Assembly: GCF_000003815.2 (NCBI RefSeq)
Contig: NC_049993.1
Coordinates: 8,059,762-8,123,761, forward strand
Length of the DNA: 64,000 nucleotides
Reading direction: 5' to 3'
From: Branchiostoma floridae
Lineage: Eukaryota > Chordata > Leptocardii > Amphioxiformes > Branchiostomatidae
The notes beneath the pieces were generated by a model. It searched no databases and was not told the origin of the DNA. It was given only the letters and a program-made list of their open reading frames with translations. This document shows positions 1 through 11,209 of the stretch, one piece after another. Made by a program: the position numbers and the translations under genes. Positions within the stretch are counted from its first letter, which is position 1; the number at the start of each line of letters is the position of its first letter.

Positions 1-3000
1 TGGTATAATGAAATATCTTCACTCCTTGTTTATGTTATACAAATGATGATAAAACCAATCTAACCTTTATCTGTGGCTTGACAGGTGGAATCCAAGTCTT
101 CCTCACCCATGTTTCTGTATCAAAGGTGACACAAAGAAACAAAGACATGTACATATATAGCTTCTTTGCCTATAAACTACCTGTCCTTGGTGCTGAATGA
201 ATGACACCTAATGACTCTGCACCAAAAAGTGTCTTCTTATTTCAGTATGTATCTGTGTGAATATACATATTGCCACCTGGCTGAGCTTGGATGCTTGGTT
301 TTATGATTTGCAAATAAAAGAGATCAAAACATGACCATTTTCCTTTCCAACAAAGTATCTGTCCTTGGTGCTGAATACATGTAACATAAACAAACTTGAA
401 CTTTACTTAACATTGTTTATATGTGAATATAACAATTAAAAAAATAAGTAAATCTTTGTTCACCTGTCTGTGTTCTAATGCTTGGTATACCATTTGGAGG
501 CTGTGGACTGTCACTCAGTTCTTTCTGTACCACATCCAGGGAATCTGTTGTATGGTGAGGCCGGCCATCTTCAAAACATGCTAGAAGCAAATGTAGAGTC
601 ATTTAAGATAGATAAAATTCTCTTAGAATAGTCTTGCACTGCTGATTTCTAAAAAAAGTATGATTCAGTTTTTCTACTTTGCTTTTTGTTGTGAAGAATA
701 ACAGAATCAAACTATATGTAAACAGCCATATTTAGACACCTTAGTTGAAGATAAGGTTTGAGAGTAATCACGACAGTGATTGTGTAAAAGCACAAGCCAT
801 GGCTTTAGCATTGAACAAAATGCCTATGAATCTAAATTTGAAAGGGATGCTTATCCATGTCTTCTTGGTTCAAACTAGCTTACATTATTCTTATCTACTC
901 ACAGTTGAACTCCTCTGGTGTATACTTTTCAAACTTTTCCTGTGAAATCTCTGTGTCACACTTTGCTTCTGTCTCTTGCCTTGACAGAATCTTCTCATGT
1001 AGAATAGTTGTTGCCATAACACCGGAGGAGTACAACAGGCGGTCCCATGGAAGGGACAGCTCCAAGTCGCTTCCACAGTCGTCATACTGCAACTTTAGCT
1101 TTTCTGCAGCATCTACATGCAACTGNNNNNNNNNNNNNNNNNNNNNNNNNNNNNNNNNNNNNNNNNNNNNNNNNNNNNNNNNNNNNNNNNNNNNNNNNNN
1201 NNNNNNNNNNNNNNNNNNNNNNNNNTTTGATTGTTATTATCTTAATCAACAGATTTTACAAAATGGGTAAGATCTTACAGTGAAGGCTTTGGGGACATCT
1301 TGATAGGGGAAACTTCAGATAGCATTTCCTTAAGGCTGGCTTGCTGGTCCTCAGGTTGATCAAGTTCAGCAGGAGACTCTAACAGAGACTTCTCTACCTG
1401 ACAGGGAGACTTAGACTCCAGTCCTGAAATAAGAGTGGGAATGAGGCTGTTTCTTGTCATTTTGGTACATGCTTGGATGTTTCCAGATCTTGCACAAAAT
1501 GGCTGTTTTTTACATTTTGTGCTTTATTGTTTTTTAGATTATACTCTAAGACTTACACTTTGCATCATATTCCAACTGTGCAATCAAAGGTCACACACAT
1601 CCAATTTTGGTCTCCTAAAAATGGGACCTGAAGGAAATTGAGATAAATTACATTTATACCTTGTGAGTTGAGTTGTGAGAAATCTTGAAGAGTTTCCTCC
1701 ACTTTAATGATTTCTTCACAGACCTCAAATGTCTCTTGAGGTTTGCCAGCTTTTGTACAAGACTTCCCCGAACAGGTGACCAGTGCTTGAATGTCTGTCA
1801 TTGGAAAAAGTTGTGTGGATTATCATCTGCATAACAGATGAACTTAGACAATATGGCATACCATGTAATATGCTCTGAAAATATTTCAGTAAGGGCCATG
1901 ATGATGATCAACAAAACACAGAAAATTCAAGTGGCTGTGAGCTGCAATTCATTAAAGTCACAGCCTTTTCTAGCTTCCATCTCCGAGACAACTTAGAAAT
2001 GCATCAACTAGATGATTTCCCAACCATCCTCACATCTCTTATTTAAAGATGTTTTCATCTTATAATTGTAAAGTTGACCAAAAAGTACTTCAGACAAATG
2101 TAAGTATGTGCATGTTCTTTTCTTGTTGTCTGTTCTACTGTTCTAGTTTTTTAAGGGTGATAAAAATAAGGAAAGAGCATGCACCTTGACTTGAGTGCAT
2201 CTCGGGTTCAACTCCAGTCTCCATCTGTTCCTCCTGAAGACACAGCATCCCCTGCAACTGTTGACTGCTGGGAAGGATCTGACCATCAGAACCTGGGGTA
2301 GTTACTTGTGGCAGCAACTCATCTTCCAGCATCCCCTGTAATATTTAAAGTACTGATGGAAATTGAGGTAAAAAAGAAGTTACCGAGAATCAAACTTCAT
2401 CAGAGTTTTATTCATCACTCCTGCAATTATCCTGCCCTTTTCAACTACCCTCCCCAAAACCTACATGAACTATATTATAGGATCATTATTTACCCACCTC
2501 TGCATCAACAAGGGGCTGTTTCTCAAACACCTCTCCTTGCACATGGCTGTCTTCTATGTCAACTTTGTCCTCCTTGAGTGACATATCTCTTCTGTGAAAA
2601 ATAGAATATGTAAGCAAACAGCTGCTTATTTATTCTTTTAGCATTAAATTGTTTACAAAAGAATGTGACGGAATAAATGCGCCTTAAGATCTGAAATGAT
2701 GCATAATATTAATTAATCTGCTGTTAAAAATGCAAAATCTACACTATGTTTGGATAATGATTTTATCTTAACATAAACTAGTTTGCATCATAGTGATATT
2801 CTTCAAAATTTGTTTTAACTTAGTGCCTACTTGAATAAGTTCTTTTCTGAGTAGCAGCCTTTTCCTTGTGCATTGCTGAAGGGATCCTGCACCATCTTGG
2901 GTTGCAGCCTGCCACACATGGCCTGTACGGTAGGCAGCTGGGCCCGGTACCTGCTCATGGTGTCTTCTGAGGCAGGCTCCTCAAGTAAGTCAGAAGGGTC

Positions 3001-4983
3001 TGAAATAGAAATAAAACATAGTAGTTCACTGATGTAAGACTAGTATATAATCCGTCAATGAATGTTAGACATCCAGGTAGCAAAATACACTAAAAAGCAG
3101 TTACTAGTACTCAAGCAACTCAATCATATTCAGTTGCTTGAGTAACTGCTTTTTTTGGCCTTATTTATCATCAGATATAATAGGAGAATTCTTCTACACG
3201 ACCAGATTTACTTTCCTAACGTTCTGATGTCTCTCAGACACCTTCCTCAGAGTAAATATATACTGGCTGTGTAAAAGAATTCTCCTATATTCTTATTTCT
3301 ACCAACCTGATTGAATTATTTTTGGTAATATCATCATCATCTACATGTGGTACAAGATAGACTGAGCTACTGATTTGACATGCTATCTTCTAACCTGGCT
3401 AACTTGCTGTTTTTAATAGACGATACCACGCAGCTTTCAGAAAGTGGGTGTTATCCTGTAATACTACTGCAGTGTCTGAAAACACTGCCAGGGAGGCCAA
3501 AACAGCTATGTTTCTGAACTTAAGGACCTAAATATCTCCCTCAAACTAGAGTTAACAGACTGAAGCTTCATTTATCTACCATCAGCATATGACTCCAGGT
3601 CCTCCTGACAGAAGTCTTCCCAGGAGCCCTTTGGCTTGACCACACCCTCGACCAGGTCCTCCCAGTCTTGACTGTTGTCCTGGGAGGCTGGGTTGGAGCT
3701 GGGGATCAGTTCAAACACTACCTCGTTGTGGTAATACACAGACACATCCCTGGGGCATGGAAATATTGAAAGAGAAATGAACGAGTGTCACAATATCAGT
3801 TTTTGCTCTCTGAAGAGTTGATCTTCCAGCGGTCGTGATAGAGAAAACAAACAATAAGTATGATATCCATAGGTCTGCACAGGTGTCACTGTTATACACT
3901 ATCATACACTTAAGTGAAAGGTAGAAGCTCAGATTTTGATACTTGTTAGTGGTACTATTATTGGGATATGAATAAAAGTAATAAGCATACCTTTCTTCTG
4001 TATCAAACTCCTCCAGCCTCAGACTTGTCAGTCCACCACATAGTAATGTCAGATCCTCCCGGATTTCGTCCACTTGGCCCTCCACTTGCAGGTTCTTACA
4101 TTGAGCTGAAGTCAAATGCATCAGTCATCAATGTCATCAGTCAGAGATTTCTCAAATATCTTATTATACTCTATCATGCATTGCTTCAACCTGGAGTAAA
4201 TATTTGGCAAGAGGGGACAAGAGGAAAACAGATAGAGTATCGGGAGGGAAGCCTCTGACTGCATACACCTGCTGTAAATGTTTGCATCAAGAAAAATGTG
4301 TTTTTTCCCTTTTAGGATTATTTTTTCACATCCAAGAACAAGGTATGGCCAAATCAACAGTAGATTATAACTGACCTCTTTGCCAAGGCTTGCGATAGGT
4401 GTCATCAGGTAGGATTCCCCTGTGGGTGTAAGCATCCACCTGGTCCATGTGGTGGGGGATGGTCAGCAGGGTACGGCTCAGGAAGTCACGCCGCCTGCGC
4501 ACCGCCTGGAATAAGTCAGTTCAATGGTTTCAAGTGTGCATATATTAAATGCAGTGTGATACATGTGGAGCTATCTTAAAGTTAAAGACCTCTTGCATAT
4601 AGAATACCCAGAGGCTTTTGAAAATAGACCATGATGCATTACACTTTGTGATACTTTATAACCTTTTTCATAAGCCCCCTCAATTTTTTTAATTAAGCAA
4701 ATGTCACTAAAGGCTTTTAACGTTACATACAATGCAACATTTGTCATTGACAATGCCCAAATGGTATTAAACACAGTAGTATAGTCATCATAACGAATAT
4801 ACAAATTTAGAAAAATATTTCAAAATACAGCTGATACAATTTTATGTGTCTCTTATTGTGGCGTGTCTCTTATAAGGCCCATATTGCAGCTGAAAAACAT
4901 TAAAAAGGGGGCGTTACCTAATGTAAGACACAGCAATGTTACTTTACCTCAGCCAAGTAGTCCACCGCTAAGAACTTGGGCAT
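1..4983 (-). CDS. SHOC1-like (ZIP2/XPF-related) meiotic protein, 5' part, runs off left edge
   Basis: Minus-strand multi-exon gene. Phase-consistent coding exons are 4983-4948 (starts MPKFLAVDYLAE), 4505-4376, 4105-3991, 3749-3580, 2999-2831, 2591-2498, 2335-2185, 1794-1660, 1423-1279, 1125-903 (its 5' edge lies in the assembly gap), 580-464 and probably 114-65. All have AG/GT boundaries and the reading frame stays open, giving roughly 470 N-terminal residues. Exon 2 has a conserved-looking block (RRRDFLSRTLLTIPHH, then GILPDDTYRKPW). Exons 5-11 are acidic, Ser/Gln-rich and low in complexity, suggesting a disordered linker. The short start resembles my memory of the SHOC1 N-terminus (KFLxxDY type). 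SHOC1 is the ZMM-group partner of SPO16 in meiotic crossover formation. The XPF-like core would lie beyond the window, so the name is a tentative inference. The exon structure is much firmer than the name. Confidence 0.5.
1126..1225. other. Assembly gap (100 N)
   Basis: Exactly 100 N, the conventional gap of unknown size. It removes the acceptor side of the exon ending at 903 in the minus-strand gene, so that exon's 5' boundary cannot be placed. Confidence 0.99.
3090..3300. repeat. Intronic retroelement fragment, probably Penelope-like 3' end
   Basis: Contains an imperfect inverted pair built on AGTTGCTTGAGTAACTGC, plus a block reading on the minus strand as GAGGAAGGTGTCTGAGAGAC followed by an ACGTT motif. 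Penelope-like elements commonly end in this kind of segment after their endonuclease region. The same AGTTGCTTGAGTAACTGC tail recurs near 26442 beside a CTGAAACGTC motif. The family call is from motif memory only. No coding remnant is visible here. Confidence 0.4.
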
Positions 4984-5551
4984 CTCAGTTATTTATGATT
5001 TCGATCAAGAAAGCAAAGATGTTCTGGGACTGGGCAGCAGACGACGCAGGTGCAGAAGCTGAGTCTTTCGACTGTGTATAATTTGTCACCAGCATTTGCA
5101 GACGAAAACTTCGGGCACATCAATCCGGTCAGCACAGGCCTTTATCGGTACGAGCAGATGTCAATCAAACATTCACTGCCTCATTGAACTAGTTATGCAT
5201 GAAATCTGAGGTAAATACACCGCGAAGCGAGATTGGTTTGCTGATAAAAGAGGATTTTTGGTACTCATCAAGGAGAATTTGTTTCCTCCCACCATAGTCT
5301 GCAGTCGCCATCTTGGATTATACCTTATCTTGGCAGGTAACGTTACATTCAGCGTTACGTGAACAAATCGTTGTACAATAGAATCAATGTCCAAACATAT
5401 TTACAGTATTACATATATGTTAGGTATATATTATACATGTATATGTATGATTTCAGATTAATTTTTTTTGTATGAGGGGGAACAAACTGTATTATTACGA
5501 TCAAATATGCAACCCCTCCAATCCCGTCCAGTGGTACAGCCCAGTATCAAA
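4984..5551. promoter_or_regulatory. Bidirectional promoter region between two divergent genes
   Basis: 568 bp separate the start codon of the minus-strand SHOC1-like gene (4983) from that of REC114 (5552). No other gene lies between, so both transcription starts and any shared control elements must be here. I see no clear TATA box at a fixed distance from either start. An upstream in-frame ATG for REC114 exists at 5468, so its true leader is uncertain. Confidence 0.6.
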
Positions 5552-7411
5552 ATGACGGATGAACAACAAGGTTGCCCAAGGGCGTGGAGGTTGCTTCGTT
5601 ACGGGCGATTCGTAGCGTCAGACGGCCCAACTGCCTCGGGAAAAGACGAGAAATCTAAACCCCAAGGAACATGGAAGCTCTTTGGGTGTGACGATGGGGT
5701 TCTCTCCCTTTCTCTTACGGAAACAAACCACCTGTTGCTGACAAAGGGTGGGTGCTGATTTGCCTTCCACTAAGTAACGTTAGCTGTAGAAGAAACTATG
5801 ACAATGAAAAACCACAATGCAATTTTTTTCTCTTTACAAACGCAAAATCTAGTACAGATGTTTTGAATGTCAAAACATCGGTCCATAAACGCATGAATGC
5901 ATTTAGCCCATAGAATACCTGCATACATGTAGAAATGTCTATCAACAGAGACGGTATCAGACCGAAGTTTCTTCGCAGATAGACTCTCAAAGAAATCCTG
6001 AAGTATTCATTATTTTGTCGAAAATCTTTTTTGCGTTATTTTTCGGTAGAAGCTGTATTGAAAAACATATTTTGTACCCCCAAAATGTCCAATTCTTCCA
6101 CACTTTCTTAATCAAGCTGCAGGGAAAAAAACATTACAGGGAAATTTTTTAATATTTAGGAGCAGAAGTTCTAGAGGGATTTTCTCTACACAATGCACAG
6201 CAGTGGTTGAAAGCTGTGCATAAGGGGGACAGTCTACTGTTTGTCTCCAAACTCAACAACGAGAGCCGCATGTTTCGTGTCCAAGTGGCGCCCTCTGGCC
6301 AACAGTCTGGTATTGCATGTTGTGCTGCCTGTGTCAAAGAACTGTCTAAATACTTCCCAGTTAACACCAGGTGGGTCAACAGTTGTTTTTGTCTGTTTTG
6401 ATCGCAAGTCATCTTTTTGTCACTTGAAATTAGCCTTCAAACATAAACCTATCCTATAAAAAATAAGAAGAAAGGTGATATACAACAACATGCTGTTACT
6501 GCGTTAGATCCCTGAATATTTCTACAAGTAGGGAGTCTGTGTAACTCAATAAATGATGTGAGAAAAGAGCTTTTCAATGATGCATATTCTTCCCAAATTG
6601 CATTTTCAGTGTCATCCCCTCAACACCAGAAGAATCCAGGGGCAAAGATGATGACAAGCAGACAGAAGACAAAAAGGAAGACACTGAGACCGCCATTGCA
6701 AAAGAAACATTGCAAATAAGTGACGGGCGTGTTACAGTGCCTGATATGGCAAAGGCAAGTCCACATACCTAGACCCAGTAGGAATATTTTCATGCAGGGA
6801 AAATGTTAGAGATTGAACGCTCTTTGATGAGACAAGGAATCATACATTGTAAGGCTTTATCTAAGAATACAAAAGCATTGTCTGTTCAATATGGAATGAT
6901 TGATATTTGGTAGAATGAGTTCAGTGTTACGATTTAGAGAATATTATGCTGCCAACCTAAGTAATTGCAATAAACATAACAATGCCTTTGCTTGGGTATC
7001 AATAACAGATGATGTCTTTGCAAAAGTTTCACCAAAGTGATCATTTAGATTATTCTGCCTTATAGTCCATACACCTAGTCATACACATTCATTTGATAAT
7101 CTTGTTAATATGCTACCAATTCTGAAATAGTCATAGGAATTCTTCATATAGTAGATATCTATGGCTTTGAGTATAGCTACAGTTGCTGAGTGCATCACAA
7201 TAGGACTCATAATTTCCATTTAATTTCTTTTCAGATCTTGACAGGTGCGGTGACCTGTGACCTCCCACTAGCCTACCAGCAGACTAACCTGTTCACAGAC
7301 CCAGGTCACATGGACGCCATCCTCCATCTGTGTCTCACGGACAGCAACTTTCCTGCATTTGTTGGACAAGTAGAAACAAGAATGCAGGAAATAATAGAAG
7401 GCAGAGATTAA
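5552..7411 (+). CDS. REC114: Meiotic recombination protein REC114
   Basis: Four exons: 5552-5747, 6160-6370, 6610-6754 and 7235-7411. They total 729 nt and encode 242 aa, close to the vertebrate length. REC114 binds MEI4 and, in mammals, contacts the SPO11-TOPOVIBL complex on chromosome axes to permit meiotic double-strand breaks. Exons 1-2 encode a PH-like domain recognised by RLLRYGRF, GTWKLFG, LEGFSLHNAQQWL and SRMFRVQ, and by the Cys-rich IACCAACVKELSKYF. Exon 3 is an acidic, charged linker. Exon 4 is the short C-terminal helix region (LPLAYQQTNL, LCLTDSNFPAFVGQVE) that in the family mediates MEI4 binding. I chose the ATG at 5552 because it sits just before the PH-like domain; in-frame ATGs at 5468 and 5507 are alternatives. 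Intron 3 has a GC donor (AAAG/GCAAGT). It lies head-to-head with the SHOC1-like gene. Confidence 0.85.
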
Positions 7412-7497
7412 TACAGAGGTGTCAAAGTGGTCTACATCATGTAATTTTGTAATCTTGCTGTCTGCTTAGTGTTTGACATATTATTACATGTAGAAGA

Positions 7498-7503
7498 AAT
7501 AAA
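7498..7503 (+). terminator. REC114 polyadenylation signal
   Basis: Canonical AATAAA about 87 bp after the REC114 stop codon, giving a short 3' UTR. Cleavage would be expected near 7515-7530. Confidence 0.6.
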
Positions 7504-7529
7504 ATGGGTTTGGCTGGATATACAAGTTG

Positions 7530-8671
7530 ATTCTTCTTTGTCTTTACTGTTATATTCATCAGTAGTTACCACATATCAAAAATGCCAGTCCTCAATATTA
7601 GAGGTTTCATGCATAGACCTGGAACAGAATCTCTTCTGCATGAAAATTCAATCAGATACAGCAGGACTGAGACTAGCAAAGGCTGTTCAGGAAAATCTAC
7701 GAACCCGTTATGTTTGTCATTAGGTCAATCTTGACCAAGGCCTTATTTTGACCAGATGCCCTATATGTATGTATTGGGTGTGCCATTGTTTTTATCCCTT
7801 TGTAACTATGTAACTAAAGTTGAATACTTACTAGGATGTCCTGCAGCTTTGTTAATAAGTATGAAAGGAAAATATACCGGTCTTGTTTTCTACCTAACTC
7901 GTGAACCCAGAACAAGACAAGAGTCTAAAACATGACTTGTAGTTTATTTTCAAACATATTTACTAATTTAGGCCTTAAAATAGCATTAATAAGCACATTT
8001 GGCAACAATGAAATGAGCTGTGTTAACACAATAGAGATTTTTCCCCTGCAAAGACTAGAAAAAACATAGTTTATGCCTACTTTCTTCAATTGTTTTCTAA
8101 GGTTTTCTTTCTGAACCTGGAATAAACTATCTGTACTGCAGATAAGGAGTCATAAAAAAGTGTCAATGTTAGTGCTATCTAAAAAAATCAAACAATAGAA
8201 AAATGCATAACATTTACTGGATAAGCAGAGCTAAAACACCAAATATGTATGTGTTGTGACTAATATGTAAAAACGGTCAATTATGCTAATTACTACAAAA
8301 AATGAAAAACCATACCCCTGATAGAAGTCATACATATATTCTTACCACAATACTAAAAAGGCATTAATTTCTACGATAGTTAATGAAAACCTGTAGGTTT
8401 GGGCAATTAGCAATATATAGCCAGTTGTATACGTGTTACACCACATTCATCATCAAACAAAACTGAATTTGCTGGTAGAATTTGAGCCCTATTCCACTGA
8501 TGGCATAACTGCTTAAAATGGCTATAAGAAGAACTTCCGAACAAGTTCAATTTTGGCACCTAAAGTTTAACATATCAGAGGGAGATGATGCTATATCATT
8601 CCTCTGTAGCACCACATTCACATGTATTCTGTAGTAAGCCAAGATGACAAATGTTTACCATACTACTTTTA
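7530..8671 (-). other. 3' UTR of the kelch-like gene and convergent intergenic spacer
   Basis: AT-rich sequence without a plausible coding exon. An AATAAA on the minus strand at 7948-7943 is a candidate polyadenylation signal for the kelch-like gene, implying a 3' UTR of about 0.7 kb. 7530-7930 would then be the spacer between this gene and the convergent REC114. Confidence 0.4.
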
Positions 8672-10405
8672 CTAGTCTTTAGCTATAGTTACAGTGCAGT
8701 GTCTGGTTAGTTTAAATGGCACATCGTTTTCCATGAACATATAACCATTGCTCGTGTTATAACACTGAAGTGTAGCCAACTTTGTCATGTAAAGATGATC
8801 ATATTCCTCTTCTGATATATTGACTGGTAGATCTGCAAGGGGCTCCCCTCTCTGGCCGCCTGTGATGAAGATCTCTGAACCTCGCACTGTGGCACTGCAG
8901 TAGTGCCATGCATCCAGTCGTTCAGCCAACTTCTCGAAATACATCTCATCTTTGTGGTAATGGTACTGCAGGACACACTCTAACTGCCCACCAACCAGAT
9001 AAATCTTGGAGTTCACTGTGCATGCCTTGATATCTCCCATAGGTTTGTCCAAGATGGTTTGACAAGTCCAATCATTTTCTCTGGGGTCATAGCACTGCAC
9101 AGCATTACTCTCCATATGCTCACCCTGACCACCAAATACATAGATCCTGCCTTGACATCCAGTTATACCAAATTCGGCCACTGGCTCCAGTAACGGTGCT
9201 CTCATTTTCCAACTATTGGTCCTCTTGTGGTAAACTTCGACAAAAGGTTGAGGTGTTCCAATGCAAGTTCTGTCATAACCTCCAACAACATACACCCGTC
9301 CCCCCACAACCGCCATCCCATGGAAACTTCGACCATTCTTTAGGGATCCCAGCTGAGTCCAAGAATCCTGAGCTGGCTTGTACTTCCATGCTTGAGACAG
9401 AGACTCATAACCCCCTGTCACAATCACATCATTTTCCAAAACACATGCTGCAATTCCCTTACTGCCATGAAAAGACTCTTGCATTACAGTTTTGTCAACA
9501 CAGATGCCGTTGAGATCAAGTCTGTAGATCTTGCGATTGACACCTTCAGGGTCTTCAGCCATATCCTCCTCCTCATATGATTCACCACCAAGAACCAGAA
9601 TTTCTTCTTGGCGAATCTGACGAGGTCTTGCACGTGCAGACAGATTCCTAATTTGTTTTCTGATCCCACGAACTCCTGCCAACACTTTGTCTTTCTTCAG
9701 AATGTTCTTCAGATAGTCTTGGTTCACATTTGAGAAATCAACACACTCAATAAGCTCCTCAAGGTGTCCTCGCCGTTCCTCAAGATCATGTCTTGTCCAA
9801 AGCATGATCGCATCCAACACGTCTTCCTCTTTCTTAGCATTAAGGTCCTCATCAGATAGGTACGTCTTCAGGTAGTGTACTGGTAGCTGAAGGAACTCCT
9901 CCATCATGTATATTGGTATGAAATGTTGCAGGGCAATGGCTCTTGCCTTCTCAGGCAAAGACTCACTAGACACTAGGTCTGCCAATACCCAAATACCTAA
10001 ACAGGTGCCAGTATTCAGTTGCCTCTTCAGGAACGCTTCACAATCCTTTTTGATTAGGGGAACCTGCAGCATGTTGGCTGCTTCAAGCAGGGGCCGTACA
10101 TTTTCAGTGGTGATGTTTATCTTGGAAGTGTAGGCATAGTCCACCAGCTGTTGTAGTGCTTCTGCACTCACCCCTCCTATCTCTATCTTGTCCTTCTTAC
10201 TCTCACAGTGGGCTCCGTTGAACATAGCGTGGAAGTAGTCAGAGAAGGCGGCCAATACTAGTCTGTGACAGGGGATATCCCTCCCTTCCGCACACAGCAT
10301 CACGTCCACCATGTATTGTTCAGACCGTAGCTCATCCAGTCGCTTCAGCAATGTGGCTGGGTGCAGTGGATACGACTTATCTACGTCATCAATTATGTCA
10401 CCCAT
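8672..10405 (-). CDS. BTB-BACK-Kelch protein (kelch-like family), uninterrupted CDS
   Basis: One open exon of 577 codons. In this family such proteins are substrate adaptors for CUL3 ubiquitin ligases. The BTB domain (about residues 21-126) shows the typical DVMLCAEGRDIPCHRLVLAA and a MFNG turn. The BACK domain spans about 130-235 and includes YLSDEDLN. About six Kelch blades follow from residue 270 to the C-terminus, seen as repeated GG doublets (VTGGYE, VVGGYD, VFGGQG, LVGGQL, ITGGQR) with spaced Trp/Tyr. The start is set at 10405: an upstream in-frame ATG at 10426 lies in intron sequence, because TTTTCCTCTAG ends at 10408 directly before GA-ATG. A non-coding first exon must therefore lie upstream. 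I cannot assign a KLHL number; the acidic insert EEEDMAEDPEG before blade 1 may help. The gene is convergent with REC114. Confidence 0.9.
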   Translation of the reverse strand: MGDIIDDVDKSYPLHPATLLKRLDELRSEQYMVDVMLCAEGRDIPCHRLVLAAFSDYFHAMFNGAHCESKKDKIEIGGVSAEALQQLVDYAYTSKINITTENVRPLLEAANMLQVPLIKKDCEAFLKRQLNTGTCLGIWVLADLVSSESLPEKARAIALQHFIPIYMMEEFLQLPVHYLKTYLSDEDLNAKKEEDVLDAIMLWTRHDLEERRGHLEELIECVDFSNVNQDYLKNILKKDKVLAGVRGIRKQIRNLSARARPRQIRQEEILVLGGESYEEEDMAEDPEGVNRKIYRLDLNGICVDKTVMQESFHGSKGIAACVLENDVIVTGGYESLSQAWKYKPAQDSWTQLGSLKNGRSFHGMAVVGGRVYVVGGYDRTCIGTPQPFVEVYHKRTNSWKMRAPLLEPVAEFGITGCQGRIYVFGGQGEHMESNAVQCYDPRENDWTCQTILDKPMGDIKACTVNSKIYLVGGQLECVLQYHYHKDEMYFEKLAERLDAWHYCSATVRGSEIFITGGQRGEPLADLPVNISEEEYDHLYMTKLATLQCYNTSNGYMFMENDVPFKLTRHCTVTIAKD

Positions 10406-11200
10406 TCCTAGAGGAAAAGAAAGCAATAATTACATATCAGAAAACCCTTCAAAGTGTGTCTTTGTAACGCATTGCCAATACCTAACAGCAAGAAATTGAT
10501 CCTACCAAGTAAGTGTTAATTGGCTACTTTGCATTTGACAGAATCGACTTCATGTGCATATGAGTCTACGTGTATGCCCCCCCCCCCACACACACACACA
10601 AATAAACGCACTAACGTATATCGCTTTTAAATACAATAAATCTTGTCATTTATCAAGTATAAACAAAACGACGCAGTGCACAGGGGGTCGTTTATCGGTC
10701 GAAAAGAATGCCAGAAATTGAGAATGGGTCGTGTTTGTCATGGTGTCTAAAAATCTCTTTCAACCTCGTTGGTTCTACCAATCAACGACCTCACTGCACT
10801 GTTTAGAGCACCAATTCTATCACGAACAGACAAAGGGTCTACTTCAGTTAGATATAATGTTACTTACTGCTTACTCCATAAACATACGAGTTGACGCAAA
10901 GCAGAAAAGATGACGAAGCAAACCTACGAAGCTCCGCAAGACCGGAAACGTTTCTCAGGCTCTCGAGAATATTAACATATGACATCTAACCTTCGACCTC
11001 GTAATCTTGTGGTCAGATAGTATCGCGTTATGTCAGTTTAACGAGATCAGTTGTATCTCGATTGGTTGCTGGAACATGACTAAGATCAATAGACCAAATA
11101 GGAAGTGCTCATTTTAATTGAATCACAGTTGGAATAAAAGTATAAATTTTCTATATTGCTCACGGCCGTCCGAGGTCAAGGCAACAAAGAAATACACACC
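10406..11200 (-). promoter_or_regulatory. 5' leader intron, candidate first exon and promoter of the kelch-like gene
   Basis: The acceptor at 10408 requires an upstream untranslated exon. A good donor (AGCA/GTAAGTAAC) on the minus strand leaves an exon ending at 10869, with transcription starting somewhere above it. A C-run followed by a short CA repeat lies in the intron (10577-10601). No protein-coding segment is seen. Confidence 0.4.
10577..10601. repeat. Poly-C / (CA)n microsatellite
   Basis: Eleven C residues followed by about seven CA units. Confidence 0.9.
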
Positions 11201-11209
11201 TGGTTTCGA

